From Cryptosporangium arvum DSM 44712 (GTDB lineage Bacteria > Actinomycetota > Actinomycetes > Mycobacteriales > Cryptosporangiaceae): a stretch of 64,000 bases of DNA. The notes beneath the pieces are model-generated. The model was given only the letters and a program-made list of their open reading frames with translations. It had not been told where the DNA came from and made no database searches. The stretch lies in contig NZ_KK073874.1 of the NCBI RefSeq assembly GCF_000585375.1, forward strand, positions 2,108,001-2,172,000, read 5' to 3'. The position numbers were made by a program, and so were the translations under genes. The number at the start of each line of letters is the position of its first letter. The first letter of the stretch is position 1. Below are positions 18,606 to 28,163 of the stretch, piece after piece.

Positions 18606-18643
18606 CCGAACCCCGGCCCGCCGCCCGGCGAGCCGGGGTTCGG
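18606..18643. terminator. bidirectional hairpin between glyA and rnd
   Basis: A perfect 12-bp stem CCGAACCCCGGC/GCCGGGGTTCGG (18606-18617 with 18632-18643) has a 14-base loop. It sits between two convergent genes, ten bases after glyA and two bases before the rnd stop, and can serve both. Confidence 0.8.
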
Positions 18644-18645
18644 CG

Positions 18646-19929
18646 TCAGTCGGCGAGTGCTTCCACGAGGCCGGGGCCGACCAGGCCGATCTGCCACTCG
18701 CGGGCGCCGAGCGTGCGCAGAGCCTGCTCGACGCCGTCCAGGTCGCCCGGGTCGGGCGGCGACCAGCAGAGCCGGCGGACGGTGTCGGGCGAGATCAGGT
18801 TCTCGGCCGGCACGTTGTGTTCGGTCGACAGACCGCTCACCACCGCCTTCGCCCGCGTCAGGCGGGTCGCCGCCGCCGGGTCGCGATCGGCCCAGCGGTG
18901 GGCCGGCGGCGGCCCGTCCCCGCCGGTGGCGGTGGTCGGCAGCTCGTCCTGGGTCAGGGCCCGCGCCGAGGTCAGCGCGCCCAGCCAGGTCCCGGCCAGC
19001 CTCCGCGTCGCCCGGCCCGAGTAGACCGGCAGCGACAGCAGCGCCCGCTCGTCGGCCGGGTCGGCCTGCGCGGCGGCCACGATCGCCGAGTCCGGCAGCA
19101 CCCGCCCGGGGGCCAGGTCCCGGCGGCGCGCGATCTCGTCCCGCGCCTCCCAGAGCGCGCGCACGCGGGCCAGGCCCCGGGCGGTACGCACCCGGTGGAT
19201 CCCGGACGTCCGCCGCCACGGCTCGGCCCGCGGCGCCGGCGGCTTGCTCGCCACCAGCGCGGCGAACTCCTCGTCGGCCCACGCCTGCTTGCCCTGCCGC
19301 TCCAGCTCCGCGGCGAGCGCGTCACGCAACTCCACCAGCAGTTCGACGTCGAGCGCCGCGTAGGTCAGCCACTCGACCGGCAGCGGACGCGTGCTCCAGT
19401 CCGCCGCGGAGTGGCCCTTCTCCAGCGTCCGGCCCAGCACCCGCTCGGTCATCGCCCCGAGCCCCACCCGCTCGAACCCGGCCAGCCGCCCGGCGAGCTC
19501 GGTGTCGAACAGCTTGCGCGGACGCAGCCCCAGCTCGGCCAGGCACGGCAGGTCCTGGCTGGCGGCGTGCAGCACCCACTCGGTGTCGACGATCGCGGCG
19601 TCGACCACCGCCAGGTCGTCGAACGGCAGCGGGTCGATCAGCACGGTGTGCCCGGCCTTCTCGCCGCCGCGCCGCAGCTGCACCAGGTAGGCGCGCTGGC
19701 CGTACCGGTAACCGGAGGCGCGCTCGGCGTCCACCGCGACCGGTCCGCTCGCCGCGGCCAGGCGCGCTGCCGCCTCGGCGAGGGCATCGGCGGTGTCGAC
19801 CGGCTCCGGCGTGCCGTCACGCGGGACCAGCAGCGGGACCGGAGCGGGCGGTTCGTCGACCGACCCGGTCGTCGGGCGCAACGTCGGCTGCTCCGTGTGG
19901 TCTGCACCCATGTTCGCCGCGTCGTTCAC
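18646..19929 (-). CDS. rnd: ribonuclease D (DEDD 3'-5' exonuclease with HRDC domain)
   Basis: A 427-residue protein. The 3'-5' exonuclease domain (about 60-245) shows the DEDD series: VAVDAERASG, HAASQDLPCL, LFDTELAGRL and the terminal Y-x-x-x-D in LTYAALDVELL. An HRDC-like helical domain follows (about 255-340, RGLARVRALWEARDEIARRRDLAPGRVLPD). It resembles actinobacterial RNase D proteins that trim structured RNA 3' ends. The start is uncertain: GTG 19929 or ATG 19911. It is divergent from the protease gene at 20115, across a gap holding a strong palindrome. Confidence 0.92.
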   Translation of the reverse strand: MNDAANMGADHTEQPTLRPTTGSVDEPPAPVPLLVPRDGTPEPVDTADALAEAAARLAAASGPVAVDAERASGYRYGQRAYLVQLRRGGEKAGHTVLIDPLPFDDLAVVDAAIVDTEWVLHAASQDLPCLAELGLRPRKLFDTELAGRLAGFERVGLGAMTERVLGRTLEKGHSAADWSTRPLPVEWLTYAALDVELLVELRDALAAELERQGKQAWADEEFAALVASKPPAPRAEPWRRTSGIHRVRTARGLARVRALWEARDEIARRRDLAPGRVLPDSAIVAAAQADPADERALLSLPVYSGRATRRLAGTWLGALTSARALTQDELPTTATGGDGPPPAHRWADRDPAAATRLTRAKAVVSGLSTEHNVPAENLISPDTVRRLCWSPPDPGDLDGVEQALRTLGAREWQIGLVGPGLVEALAD

Positions 19930-20000
19930 ACCTTCACCGTAGCGAGGCGGTCGGTCGCGGTGGGTGTCGGCACGCTCGATCGGCCCCCGAGCGGGGGTCC

Positions 20001-20032
20001 GACGTGCGTCCGACCGGCGTCGGATGCACGTC
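20001..20032. promoter_or_regulatory. 32-bp near-perfect palindrome between rnd and the protease gene
   Basis: GACGTGCGTCCGAC (20001-20014) and GTCGGATGCACGTC (20019-20032) pair over 14 positions with one G-T, around CGGC. A second inverted repeat, GTCGAC-CTG-GTCGAC, follows at 20049-20063, close to a TACGGT -10-like hexamer (20073-20078). Either could be an operator for the divergent genes. Confidence 0.45.
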
Positions 20033-20114
20033 ACAACCCCTCTGACGTGTCGACCTGGTCGACGCCGATCAGTACGGTGAGTTCTGGTTAGCCGGTGGAG
20101 AAGGGCAGCTCACG

Positions 20115-21365
20115 ATGTCAGACGGCGGGGACGACACGTCCGCTGCGCCCGTAACGCACGGTGCACCGACCGGCCCGTTACCGGGGCCGCGGCCGCCGGT
20201 GAGCGGCTGGCCGCAACCCTCCCAGTACGGGGGCTCGCCGGTTCCCCCGCCGACGCCGAGCCAGACCACCGGCCCGGTGCCCAGCCGGCCGACCGAGGCG
20301 TTCGCCCGGCCGACCAGCACGTTCGCTCCGCCCACCAACGGGTACGCCCCGGCCGGCGGGTACGCCTCCGCCGCGCCGGCGTCCGCCCCGCCGGCCTCGG
20401 CGCCTCCCTACGGCACCGGCTATCCGGGCACCGGCCCCCAGGGTCCGGGCCACTCCGGTCCGGGCTACGGGCTTCCCGGGGGTGGATATCCCGGCTCCGG
20501 TGGGCCGACGAGCGCGGTGCCGTTCGGCTCGGGGCCGCCCGGCGGGGGCTTACCGCCCGTGCGTGGCGACCGGCGCCCGCGGCCGTTCGGCCTGATCGGG
20601 CTGGTGCTCGCGATCGTGCTGCTGATCGTCGTCATCGTGCAGGGCATTTTCCTGGTGAACGTCTCCGGTGACCTCGACGACGCCCAGGCGGCGCAGGCCA
20701 AGGCCGAGACGGCGTCGGCCAAGGACCGTGAGGACATGTCGAACCTCACCAAGCGCGTGCAGTCCCTCGAGGAACGTACCGAGGGCACGCTCAACTCCAC
20801 CGCGGTCGCGAAGAAGGTGCTGCCGTCGGTGTTCAGCGTGCGCGCCGGGCAGGCCACCGGGACGGCGTTCGCGTTCGCCACCGCCCCCGGTGGCGGCACG
20901 CTGCTGATCACGAACTACCACGTCGTCGACTCGCTGGTCTCCTCCGGCGGGAAGAACGCGACGATCACTCGCAACTCGGAGACCTACCCGGTCACGATCG
21001 ACCGCACGGACAAGGACCGCGACCTTGCCGTCCTCCGGACGAAAGCGAAGTTCACCCCGCTCAAGCCGTCCGAGGAAGAGGTCGAGCCGGGCGACCCGGT
21101 GATCGTCGTCGGTGCGCCGCTCGGTCTGACCGACACCGTCACCACCGGCGTGGTCAGCGCGATCCGCGACGACGTCGAGGGCCTGGCCACGCGGGTCATC
21201 CAGTTCGACGCCGCGATCAACCCCGGCAACTCCGGAGGGCCGGTGATCAACGCCGAGGGCGAGGTCGTCGGCATCGCCCAAGCCAAGATCATCGCCGAGG
21301 GAGCCGACGGACTCGGCCTCGCCATCCCGATCGGAGAGGCCTGCAAGGGTCTCATCTCCTGCTGA
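20115..21365 (+). CDS. membrane-anchored trypsin-like serine protease (HtrA-like, no PDZ)
   Basis: A 416-residue protein. The N-terminal 150 residues are Pro/Gly/Tyr-rich and disordered. One membrane helix spans about 157-180 (FGLIGLVLAIVLLIVVIVQG), followed by a short coiled coil and then a chymotrypsin-fold protease domain. The triad is His in TNYHVVD (about 270), Asp in DKDRDLAVL (about 304) and Ser in INPGNSGGPV (about 373). HtrA proteins normally carry a PDZ domain after the protease, but this one ends at the protease. Topology puts the protease outside the membrane. ATG 20115 has GGAGAAGGG upstream. The gene immediately downstream shares the same N-terminal architecture. Confidence 0.92.
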   Translation: MSDGGDDTSAAPVTHGAPTGPLPGPRPPVSGWPQPSQYGGSPVPPPTPSQTTGPVPSRPTEAFARPTSTFAPPTNGYAPAGGYASAAPASAPPASAPPYGTGYPGTGPQGPGHSGPGYGLPGGGYPGSGGPTSAVPFGSGPPGGGLPPVRGDRRPRPFGLIGLVLAIVLLIVVIVQGIFLVNVSGDLDDAQAAQAKAETASAKDREDMSNLTKRVQSLEERTEGTLNSTAVAKKVLPSVFSVRAGQATGTAFAFATAPGGGTLLITNYHVVDSLVSSGGKNATITRNSETYPVTIDRTDKDRDLAVLRTKAKFTPLKPSEEEVEPGDPVIVVGAPLGLTDTVTTGVVSAIRDDVEGLATRVIQFDAAINPGNSGGPVINAEGEVVGIAQAKIIAEGADGLGLAIPIGEACKGLISC

Positions 21366-21395
21366 ACCGCCACGTGAACGACCCTGGAGGCACCC

Positions 21396-22337
21396 GTGTC
21401 CGACCCGGGCTACGGCAACCAGAACGGCCCCTACCCACCTGGCTCCCCCTACCCGAACGACCCGCGCGCCACGCCGCCGCAGCCGGCGGCCGACCCGTGG
21501 GCGCCACCCGCCGCCAGCCCGTTCCCGGCGACGCCCGGCAGCGGTGACGAGTACGCCGCGCCGGTGTCGGGGGCCGAGTACTCGGTGCCCGGGTTGAACC
21601 CCCAGCCGGTGCCGCCCACGTCGGCGCCGCCGAACGTGCCACCCGGCTACGCGCCTCCGCCGGTCTCGGTGCCCCCGAACCCGGCCCCGCCGAACGCCGG
21701 ACCACCCCACTCCGGGCCGCCCAACTACGCGCCGACCAACTACGCGGCACCGAACTACGCGGCACCGAACTACGCGCCGCCGCCGGCGTCCGCCCCACCG
21801 GCCGGTCACCCCGCCGGCTACGGCCCGGCCTACGCGACCGGACCGATCCCGACGAGCGGGTACCCCACCGCGCCGTTACCCGGCGCGGCCGAGGTGGGCC
21901 CGTCAGCGGTCGGGCGCCCGCCGGGAGGCAGGAACCGGCTGGTCGTGGTCCTCGCGGCGGCCACCGCGGTGCTGCTCGTCGTCGGGCTGACGATGAGCGG
22001 GCTGTTCATCGCCAAGAACGGCGAGCAGAACGACACCCAGGCCAAGCTCACGGCGGCCGAGAACACGATCAAGGAGCGCGACTCCAAGGTCTCGACGCTC
22101 GAGAAGGACCTCACCGACACCAAGACCAAGCTGACGAACACCGAGCAGCAGCTCGACGGCACGAAGGACTCGCTCGGCACCGCGAACTCCGACAAGCAGA
22201 TCATCGCCAAGTGCCTGAAGCTCGTCATCCAGGCGCTGGACGCGATCGGCAAGCGCGACAAGGCGAAAACGGACTCCCTGATCGCCCAGCTCGACGCCCC
22301 GTGCACGAAGGCCGAAAAGCTCCTACCGGCGGAGTAG
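21396..22337 (+). CDS. proline-rich single-pass membrane protein with coiled coil
   Basis: A 313-residue protein of unknown function. Residues 1-175 are low-complexity (Pro/Ala/Tyr/Asn-rich, with short repeats such as [13 protein letters not shown]). A membrane helix spans about 180-203 ([21 protein letters not shown]), then a charged coiled coil about 205-265 and a short C-terminal region with two cysteines ([18 protein letters not shown]). GTG 21396 has TGGAGG six bases before it. It lies 30 bases after the protease gene and copies its layout of disordered N-terminus, helix and coiled coil. They may act together at the cell envelope, which is inference. Confidence 0.85.
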   Translation: MSDPGYGNQNGPYPPGSPYPNDPRATPPQPAADPWAPPAASPFPATPGSGDEYAAPVSGAEYSVPGLNPQPVPPTSAPPNVPPGYAPPPVSVPPNPAPPNAGPPHSGPPNYAPTNYAAPNYAAPNYAPPPASAPPAGHPAGYGPAYATGPIPTSGYPTAPLPGAAEVGPSAVGRPPGGRNRLVVVLAAATAVLLVVGLTMSGLFIAKNGEQNDTQAKLTAAENTIKERDSKVSTLEKDLTDTKTKLTNTEQQLDGTKDSLGTANSDKQIIAKCLKLVIQALDAIGKRDKAKTDSLIAQLDAPCTKAEKLLPAE

Positions 22338-22341
22338 ACGC

Positions 22342-22914
22342 TCAGGCCGAGTTGTGGGCCGCCAGGACCGTGATTCCCGGCGGTGGGAGGCCGGCCGTGG
22401 AGGCCAGCAGGCCGCACCAGGCGTCCAGGTGGGGCGCCAGGTCGGGTGACGTGTCGAGCATCGGCGTCCAGGACGCGCGTACCTCGACGTCGGAGCTGGT
22501 CGGCGGGCCGGCCAGCTCCCCGAAGCGGGTGGAGCTGACCTGGGTCACGGTGCCGCCGATCGCCCCGTACCGGGCGCCGGAGAGGTCGAGCGCGTCCAGG
22601 AGCCAACTCCAGCCGACCGCGGCCAGCATCGGGTCGGTGCCCATCTCGGATTCCAGCTCCGCGGTGACGTACGAGACCACCCGCCAGTGCCCGTCCCAGG
22701 CCTCCTGGCCGGATGGGTCGTGCAGGACGATCAGCCGGCCGGTGGCGACCTCTTCGTCGCCGCGGACGACGGTTCCGGAAAGGGCGAAGCTGCGCGGGGC
22801 GAGCCGCTGCGGTGCCGGCACCTCCTCGAGGAGGATCTCCGGCCGGGTCCGAACCGCGCGCAACGTCGCCACGGCGCTTGCGAAGGGGTCTGGCTCGGCG
22901 CCGTTGGGGGCCAT
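22342..22914 (-). CDS. DUF3000 family protein
   Basis: A 190-residue cytoplasmic protein matching the actinobacterial DUF3000 family, whose function is unknown. Landmarks are [64 protein letters not shown] and a long EVRASWTP segment. In many actinobacteria this gene sits next to hemE, as here (divergent, 142 bases apart). That position is the main reason for the call. ATG 22914 starts [11 protein letters not shown]. The longer open frame upstream is antisense to hemE. Confidence 0.85.
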   Translation of the reverse strand: MAPNGAEPDPFASAVATLRAVRTRPEILLEEVPAPQRLAPRSFALSGTVVRGDEEVATGRLIVLHDPSGQEAWDGHWRVVSYVTAELESEMGTDPMLAAVGWSWLLDALDLSGARYGAIGGTVTQVSSTRFGELAGPPTSSDVEVRASWTPMLDTSPDLAPHLDAWCGLLASTAGLPPPGITVLAAHNSA

Positions 22915-23056
22915 GTTCCAGAGCGTAGGGGGAGCGGCGGAGCACGCGCAGCGCGGCGCGCCGTCCGGCCGCCGCGCACGCGACCCGGCCGCCGCGGAGC
23001 CGGCGCCGCCGCTCGGCCCGGCGGTGCCGGGAAGCCGGAGGCGCCGCCGTGAAACC

Positions 23057-24205
23057 ATGGCCGACATGACCGACACCGCAACGCCTCTCGGCGGCACGCC
23101 GCGCTCCGCGGTCGATCCCGGATCGGACGCCGCAGCGCGGCAGGTCACCGGGCGTGCGCCGGTCCCCGCCGAGCTGGCCGACGGGCCGTTCCTGCGGGCT
23201 TGCCGACGCGAGTCGGTGACGCACACACCGGTGTGGTTCATGCGTCAGGCCGGCCGATCCCTGCCCGAGTACCGCAAACTGCGCGAGGGCATCGGCATGC
23301 TCGACTCCTGCCGACGTGCCGACCTTGTGACCGAGATCACCCTGCAGCCGATCCGGCGCCATCACGTCGACGCGGCGATCTTCTTCTCCGACATCGTCGT
23401 GCCGCTGATCGCCGTCGGCGTGGGGCTCGACATCGTCGCCGGGGTGGGCCCGGTCGTCGACGAGCCGTTCGGCTCGGCCGCAGACCTCGAGCGTCTCCGG
23501 CCGCTGGAGCCCGACGACGTCCCGTACGTCACCGAAGCCATCGGCACGCTCGCCGGCGAGCTCGGGGCGACCCCGCTGATCGGGTTCGCCGGTGCTCCGT
23601 TCACGCTGGCCAGCTATCTGGTGGAGGGCGGCCCGTCGCGGACGCACGCGCGGACCAAGGCGCTGATGTACGGCGAGCCCGAGCTCTGGCACGCGCTCTG
23701 CGACCGGCTCGCGACGATCTCGTCGGCGTTCCTGCGGGTGCAGGTCGCAGCCGGTGCGTCCGCGGTGCAGCTGTTCGACTCGTGGGCGGGCGCGCTGTCG
23801 GAGGCCGACTACCGCACCTACGTGCAGCCGCACTCGGCCCGGGTGCTGGCCGAGGTCGGGGCCACCGGGGTGCCGCGGATCCACTTCGGGGTGGGCACCG
23901 CCGAGCTGCTCCCGGCCATGGGCGAGGCCGGTGCCGACGTGGTCGGCGTCGACTGGCGCACGCCGCTGGCCACGGCGTCCGACCGGATCGGTCCCGACCG
24001 CGCGGTGCAGGGCAACCTCGATCCCGCGGTGCTGCTGGCGGACGAGCGGGTGGTGGCCGAGCACGTCGCGCGGGTGCTCGCCGACGGGGCCTCCGCGCCG
24101 GGGCACATCTTCAACCTCGGGCACGGCGTGCTGCCGGAGACCGACCCCGGCGTTCTCACCCGGGTCGTCGAGCTGGTGCACGAGCACTCCCGCCGCGAGG
24201 GCTGA
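23057..24205 (+). CDS. hemE: uroporphyrinogen decarboxylase
   Basis: A 382-residue enzyme converting uroporphyrinogen III to coproporphyrinogen III by four decarboxylations. Motifs are [15 protein letters not shown] (substrate-binding arginines), [12 protein letters not shown] (catalytic aspartate), [25 protein letters not shown] and [13 protein letters not shown]. The start could be ATG 23057 or ATG 23066. Downstream hemY and hemQ on the same strand form the rest of the coproporphyrin branch, interrupted by the minus-strand lipoprotein gene. Confidence 0.97.
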   Translation: MADMTDTATPLGGTPRSAVDPGSDAAARQVTGRAPVPAELADGPFLRACRRESVTHTPVWFMRQAGRSLPEYRKLREGIGMLDSCRRADLVTEITLQPIRRHHVDAAIFFSDIVVPLIAVGVGLDIVAGVGPVVDEPFGSAADLERLRPLEPDDVPYVTEAIGTLAGELGATPLIGFAGAPFTLASYLVEGGPSRTHARTKALMYGEPELWHALCDRLATISSAFLRVQVAAGASAVQLFDSWAGALSEADYRTYVQPHSARVLAEVGATGVPRIHFGVGTAELLPAMGEAGADVVGVDWRTPLATASDRIGPDRAVQGNLDPAVLLADERVVAEHVARVLADGASAPGHIFNLGHGVLPETDPGVLTRVVELVHEHSRREG

Positions 24206-24229
24206 GCCGGGCCGAGGCCCGGCTCAGCC
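24200..24229. terminator. bidirectional hairpin at the hemE stop codon
   Basis: GGCTGAGCCGGGCC (24200-24213) pairs perfectly with GGCCCGGCTCAGCC (24216-24229), and the stem includes the hemE TGA. It separates hemE from the convergent lipoprotein gene ending at 24234. Confidence 0.85.
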
Positions 24230-24233
24230 GCGG

Positions 24234-25259
24234 TCAGGAAGCGGGCCCTTCCGGGGGTGCCGGCGACGAGGGCGCCGACGGCACCGATGACGAGGGCGCC
24301 GAGACCGGCGCCTGAGGCGGGAACGGCGGCACCGGGGCCCGGTGAGCGTGGTGCAGGGCCGACGGCGCGGGGGACACCGGAGCGGGGCGGCGCGGCCGGT
24401 AGCGGCGCAGCGCCCACCAGATCGGCACGCCGACGATCGCGAACCCGATCAGGAACGGCGCGAGCCACCCGACGATCGTCAGCAGCACGACGACGGACGT
24501 CACGAACGCGCTCCAGCCGTTCTCCAGACCGACGAGCAGCCCGCGCTCCTGCTTCGGCTCGGGCTTCGGCGGCGCCGACGGCTCGGCGAGCGACAGCGTG
24601 ATCGTCGAGTACGAGACCTGGTCGCGGAGCGACCGCTTGGTCGCCTCGGAGGTCGCCAGCTCGCTCTCCCGCGTGGTCAGCTCGCGCTCGATCGTCGTCA
24701 GCTCGGTGATCGTCGTGGCCCGCTGGAGCAGTGCCCGGACCCGGTTGACGCTGGCGCGCTGGGCGGCGATCCGCGCGTCGATGTCGATCGAGGCCGTCTG
24801 CTGGTCCTCGGTGCCCAGGTTGCGCGAGGTCTCGGTGCCGAGCTTGGCCAGCGCGTCGATGGTGCCGGTGAACTTCGTCGACGGCACCTTCAGCGTGAGC
24901 GTGGCCGAGATGTCGTCGTCCGGCCCGGTGACGGACCGCTCGTCGGCGGCGACGTATCCGCCCGCGGCCACCGCGGCGGCGATCGCCTTCCGGGCGGCGT
25001 CCGGGACGTTACCCGCGGTCACCGCCATCGTGCCGGTGTAGACCAGCGGGCGGCTGGCGGTGCCGAGCTGCGTCGGACCGGTGCCGGTGCCGCCGGACCT
25101 CTGATCGGGGGCACTGCGCGGTGCCGAGGCGGCCTGCGGACGGCCGCTCTCCGACGACGAATCGCCGTCATCGGCGCTGCTGCTGCACCCGGCGAGCAGC
25201 AGGCCTGCCAGTAGCACCGCGGCCAAGGCCGGCAACCGGCGCCGGTGGCGAACGTCCAT
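24234..25259 (-). CDS. DUF4349 domain lipoprotein
   Basis: A 341-residue predicted lipoprotein. The signal peptide has lipobox LLAGC with the modified cysteine at 25, and a Ser/Asp-rich linker follows. The DUF4349 domain (about 70-265) shows VYTGTMAVTAGNVPDAARKAIAAA, TLTLKVPSTKFTGTIDAL and a coiled coil rich in TTIERELTTRESEL. A C-terminal membrane helix (about 270-300, VVLLTIVGWLAPFLIGFAIVG) precedes a basic and Pro-rich tail. The family is envelope-located with unknown role. It is divergent from hemY with a 229-base gap in which I see only a short CCGGGAC/GTCCCGG hairpin. Confidence 0.87.
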   Translation of the reverse strand: MDVRHRRRLPALAAVLLAGLLLAGCSSSADDGDSSSESGRPQAASAPRSAPDQRSGGTGTGPTQLGTASRPLVYTGTMAVTAGNVPDAARKAIAAAVAAGGYVAADERSVTGPDDDISATLTLKVPSTKFTGTIDALAKLGTETSRNLGTEDQQTASIDIDARIAAQRASVNRVRALLQRATTITELTTIERELTTRESELATSEATKRSLRDQVSYSTITLSLAEPSAPPKPEPKQERGLLVGLENGWSAFVTSVVVLLTIVGWLAPFLIGFAIVGVPIWWALRRYRPRRPAPVSPAPSALHHAHRAPVPPFPPQAPVSAPSSSVPSAPSSPAPPEGPAS

Positions 25260-25488
25260 GGTGGTCCCTCTCGTCGGGCCTCGCGGATTCGAACCTGTGC
25301 GAGTTCGACGTGAGCGTGGCCCCTGCGGTTGCATCTCCACGGGGTTCGTTGCCGCCTCGTTGTCGCGTCGTGACCGGCTCGGATCCGGGACCGAAGTCCC
25401 GGTCGAGCGCCCCGGGCGCGTGACGCTGCCCACCATCGGCCGATTCCCGGGGGTCGGCACCGGCACGGGGAGCACGGGGTGCGGCACG

Positions 25489-26967
25489 ATGGGTTTCGTG
25501 CTGTTCGAGGACCGATTCACCCGACCCCCGCACGTCGTCGTGATCGGCGGTGGCATCGCCGGTCTCTCCGCCGCGCTCCGCCTGCGTGACGCCGCGCCGG
25601 ACGGCACGACGGTCACCGTGATCGAGCAGGCCGGCAGCGTCGGCGGGAAGCTGCGCACCGGCCGGGTGGCCGGCGTGCCGATCGAGGACGGCGCCGAATC
25701 GTTCCTGCTCCGGGTGCCCGAGGGCAAGGCGCTGGCCGAGCGGGTGGGCCTCGGGGCGGACCTGGTCAGCCCGACGGCGTCGGGGGCGACGGTCTGGGTG
25801 GACGGCTCGTTGCGCGCGCTCCCGGCCGGCACGGTGCTGGGCGTCCCGGTCGACCTGGAGGCGGTCGCCGCGTCCGGGGTACTGAGCGAGGACGGGCTGG
25901 CCCGCGTGCGTGCCGAACCCGGACGGCCCGGTACACCGCTCGGCGACTCCGACGTCGCGGTCGGGGAGTTGATCGCCGACCGGCTCGGGTCCGAGGTCGT
26001 CGACCGGCTGGTCGAGCCGTTGCTCGGTGGGGTCTACGCCGGCCGCGCCGACCGGCTGTCGCTGCGCGCGACGATGCCCGCGCTGGCCGCCGGGCTGGTC
26101 GACCAGCCGTCCCTGCTCAAGGCCGCCCGGGCGAACCGGGGCAGGGCCGCGCCGAACACCCCGATCTTCGGCACCGTCCGCGGTGGCCTGTCCCGCCTGG
26201 TCACGGCCGTCGCCCACGAGTCGAAGGCGGCGATCCGCACCGGCCTGCCGGTCCGCTCGCTGCGGCGCACGCCCGACGGCTGGCAACTCACGGTCGGCTC
26301 GGCCGGCTCCGCCGGGCGAAGCGGCAGCACGACGATCCACGCCGACGCCGTCGTGCTCGCGGTGCCGGCGTCCCCGGCGGCGCGGCTGCTCGGAGACGTC
26401 GACCCGGTCGCGGCCGCGACCGTCGGCGTGCTGGAGTACGCGAGCGTCGCGCTCGTGTCGCTCGTCCTCCCGGGCCGGGTGGCGCTGCCGCCGGGCACCG
26501 GAGCGCTGGTGCCGGCGAGCTCCGGACGACTGGTCAAGGCGGTCACGTACGTCTCCCAGAAGTGGGCACACGTGCTTGACGGGTACACCGGCGAACCGGT
26601 CACCGTCGTGCGTGCCTCGGTCGGCCGCTACGGCGAGGAAGCCGTGCTCCAGCGCGACGACGAGTCGCTGATCGACGCCGTGCGCGCCGAGCTCGCCACC
26701 CTCGTGCCGCTCGCGGCCGGCTGGCCGGCGCCGCTCGGGGTGCAGGTGAACCGCTGGGGCGGCGCGCTGCCCCAGTACGCGCCGGGCCACCTCGACCGGG
26801 TGGCGTCGGTGCGGGCCGCGCTGGCGGCCGAACCGACACTGGCACTGGCCGGGGCCGCCTACGACGGCGTCGGCATCCCGGCCTGCATCCGCTCGGGGCA
26901 GGCCGCCGCGGACCGAATTCTGGCTGCTCTACAGGCCACCAGGAGAGGAGAGCCTGTTCATGGCTGA
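25489..26967 (+). CDS. hemY: coproporphyrinogen III / protoporphyrinogen oxidase
   Basis: A 492-residue FAD enzyme of the HemY/CgoX family. The N-terminal dinucleotide motif is [17 protein letters not shown], with VGGKLRTG and [10 protein letters not shown]. The body has [27 protein letters not shown], and the C-terminal FAD contact is [22 protein letters not shown]. In actinobacteria with HemQ it most likely oxidises coproporphyrinogen III to coproporphyrin III (cgoX activity). ATG 25489 begins [10 protein letters not shown]. Its stop lies eight bases inside hemQ, showing coupling. Confidence 0.95.
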   Translation: MGFVLFEDRFTRPPHVVVIGGGIAGLSAALRLRDAAPDGTTVTVIEQAGSVGGKLRTGRVAGVPIEDGAESFLLRVPEGKALAERVGLGADLVSPTASGATVWVDGSLRALPAGTVLGVPVDLEAVAASGVLSEDGLARVRAEPGRPGTPLGDSDVAVGELIADRLGSEVVDRLVEPLLGGVYAGRADRLSLRATMPALAAGLVDQPSLLKAARANRGRAAPNTPIFGTVRGGLSRLVTAVAHESKAAIRTGLPVRSLRRTPDGWQLTVGSAGSAGRSGSTTIHADAVVLAVPASPAARLLGDVDPVAAATVGVLEYASVALVSLVLPGRVALPPGTGALVPASSGRLVKAVTYVSQKWAHVLDGYTGEPVTVVRASVGRYGEEAVLQRDDESLIDAVRAELATLVPLAAGWPAPLGVQVNRWGGALPQYAPGHLDRVASVRAALAAEPTLALAGAAYDGVGIPACIRSGQAAADRILAALQATRRGEPVHG

Positions 26968-27667
26968 GGGAAACAACTCGAACGCCCAGCGGATCCGGGA
27001 GCTCAACGATTCCATCCGCTACACGATGTGGTCGGTGTTCCGGGCCTCGGATCGGCTCCCGGCCGACCGGACGGCGCTGACCACCGAGGTCGAGGAGCTG
27101 ATCGAGCAGCTCGGGCAGAAGGACGTCGTGGTCCGCGGCATCTACGACGTGTCGGGGCTGCGCGCGGACGCCGACGTCATGGTGTGGTGGCACGCGTCGA
27201 CCTCGGACGAGCTCCAGGAGGCGTACGCGCGGCTGCGTCGCACCGAGCTGGGCGCGCACCTGCAGCCGGTCTGGTCGCAGCTGGCGCTGCACCGCCCGGC
27301 CGAGTTCAACCGCAGCCACATCCCGGCGTTCCTGGCCGACGAGCAGGCGCGCGACTACGTGTGCGTGTACCCGTTCGTGCGCTCCTACGAGTGGTACCTG
27401 CTGCCCGACGAGGAGCGCCGGGCGATGCTCGCCGAGCACGGCAAGATGGCGCGCGGGTACGCCGACGTGCGTGCTAACACGGTCGCGTCGTTCGCGCTCG
27501 GCGACTACGAGTGGATGCTGGCGTTCGAGGCGGACGAGCTGCACCGCATGGTCGACCTGATGCGTGACCTGCGGGCGTCGACCGCGCGGCGGCACGTCCG
27601 CGAAGAGGTGCCGTTCTACACCGGCCGCCGCAAGCCGGTCGCGGAGATCGTCGCCGCGCTGCCCTGA
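26960..27667 (+). CDS. hemQ: coproheme decarboxylase (HemQ/ChdC)
   Basis: A 235-residue member of the chlorite-dismutase-fold family that decarboxylates coproheme to haem b in the last step of the coproporphyrin pathway. Typical parts are [11 protein letters not shown]-like [34 protein letters not shown] (the presumed catalytic tyrosine, Y137, in the family's Y-P-x-x-(K/R) motif) and [10 protein letters not shown] (the presumed haem-ligand histidine). It overlaps hemY by eight bases and has AGGAGAG before its ATG. Position next to hemY strongly supports this role over true chlorite dismutase. Confidence 0.95.
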   Translation: MAEGNNSNAQRIRELNDSIRYTMWSVFRASDRLPADRTALTTEVEELIEQLGQKDVVVRGIYDVSGLRADADVMVWWHASTSDELQEAYARLRRTELGAHLQPVWSQLALHRPAEFNRSHIPAFLADEQARDYVCVYPFVRSYEWYLLPDEERRAMLAEHGKMARGYADVRANTVASFALGDYEWMLAFEADELHRMVDLMRDLRASTARRHVREEVPFYTGRRKPVAEIVAALP

Positions 27668-27694
27668 GGGCCGGAGCCCGCGAGGGCAGTGAGT

Positions 27695-27718
27695 TCCGGG
27701 GCCCGCGAGGGCCCCGGA
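27695..27718. terminator. hairpin between hemQ and msrB
   Basis: TCCGGGGCCC (27695-27704) and GGGCCCCGGA (27709-27718) form a ten-bp stem with GCGA loop, four bases before the msrB stop. It can end both convergent transcripts. Confidence 0.8.
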
Positions 27719-27721
27719 GCA

Positions 27722-28141
27722 TCACTTGTCGGCCGGCTCCAGCGTCAACGAGATCGAGTTGATGCAGTACCGGTCGTCGGTCGGGGTGCCGTAGCCCTCG
27801 CCGTGGAACACGTGCCCGAGGTGCGAGTCGCACGTCGCGCAGCGCACCTCGACCCGGCGCATGCCGAGCGTGGTGTCCTCGATCAGGACGACGTTCTTCG
27901 CCTCCGACGGCGCGTAGAAACTCGGCCAGCCGCAGTGCGATTCGAACTTGGTCTCGGAGCGGAACAGCTCCGTCCCACAGGCACGGCAGTGGTAGACACC
28001 GATGGTCTTGGTGTCGGTGTATTCCCCGGTGAACGCCCGCTCGGTGCCGGCCTCACGGAGAACGTGGAACTCCTGCGGGGTGAGCTGAGCGCGCCACTCC
28101 GCATCCGACTTGACAACAGTCGGCCGCGTCTGCTGAGTCAT
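27722..28141 (-). CDS. msrB: peptide-methionine (R)-S-oxide reductase
   Basis: A 139-residue repair enzyme reducing methionine-R-sulfoxide in proteins. Zinc is held by C52/C55 (HCRACG) and C101/C104 (RCATCDSHLGHVF). The catalytic cysteine is C126 in RYCINS, and ESHCGWPSF is the conserved substrate loop. It is a stand-alone MsrB of normal length, read from ATG 28141, convergent with hemQ and independent of the nuclease gene upstream. Confidence 0.97.
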   Translation of the reverse strand: MTQQTRPTVVKSDAEWRAQLTPQEFHVLREAGTERAFTGEYTDTKTIGVYHCRACGTELFRSETKFESHCGWPSFYAPSEAKNVVLIEDTTLGMRRVEVRCATCDSHLGHVFHGEGYGTPTDDRYCINSISLTLEPADK

Positions 28142-28163
28142 GCCCTCAACGGTACCGCGCGGT

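Noticed and set aside
25276-25300. A tRNA T-arm-like string (GGTTCGAATCC on the minus strand)
   Set aside because: The flanking bases do not form a five-bp T stem, and no D arm, anticodon arm or acceptor stem can be built around it.
26960-27667. True chlorite dismutase activity for the HemQ-family protein
   Set aside because: Coupling to hemY and the [10 protein letters not shown] motif fit coproheme decarboxylase. Nothing nearby suggests (per)chlorate metabolism.
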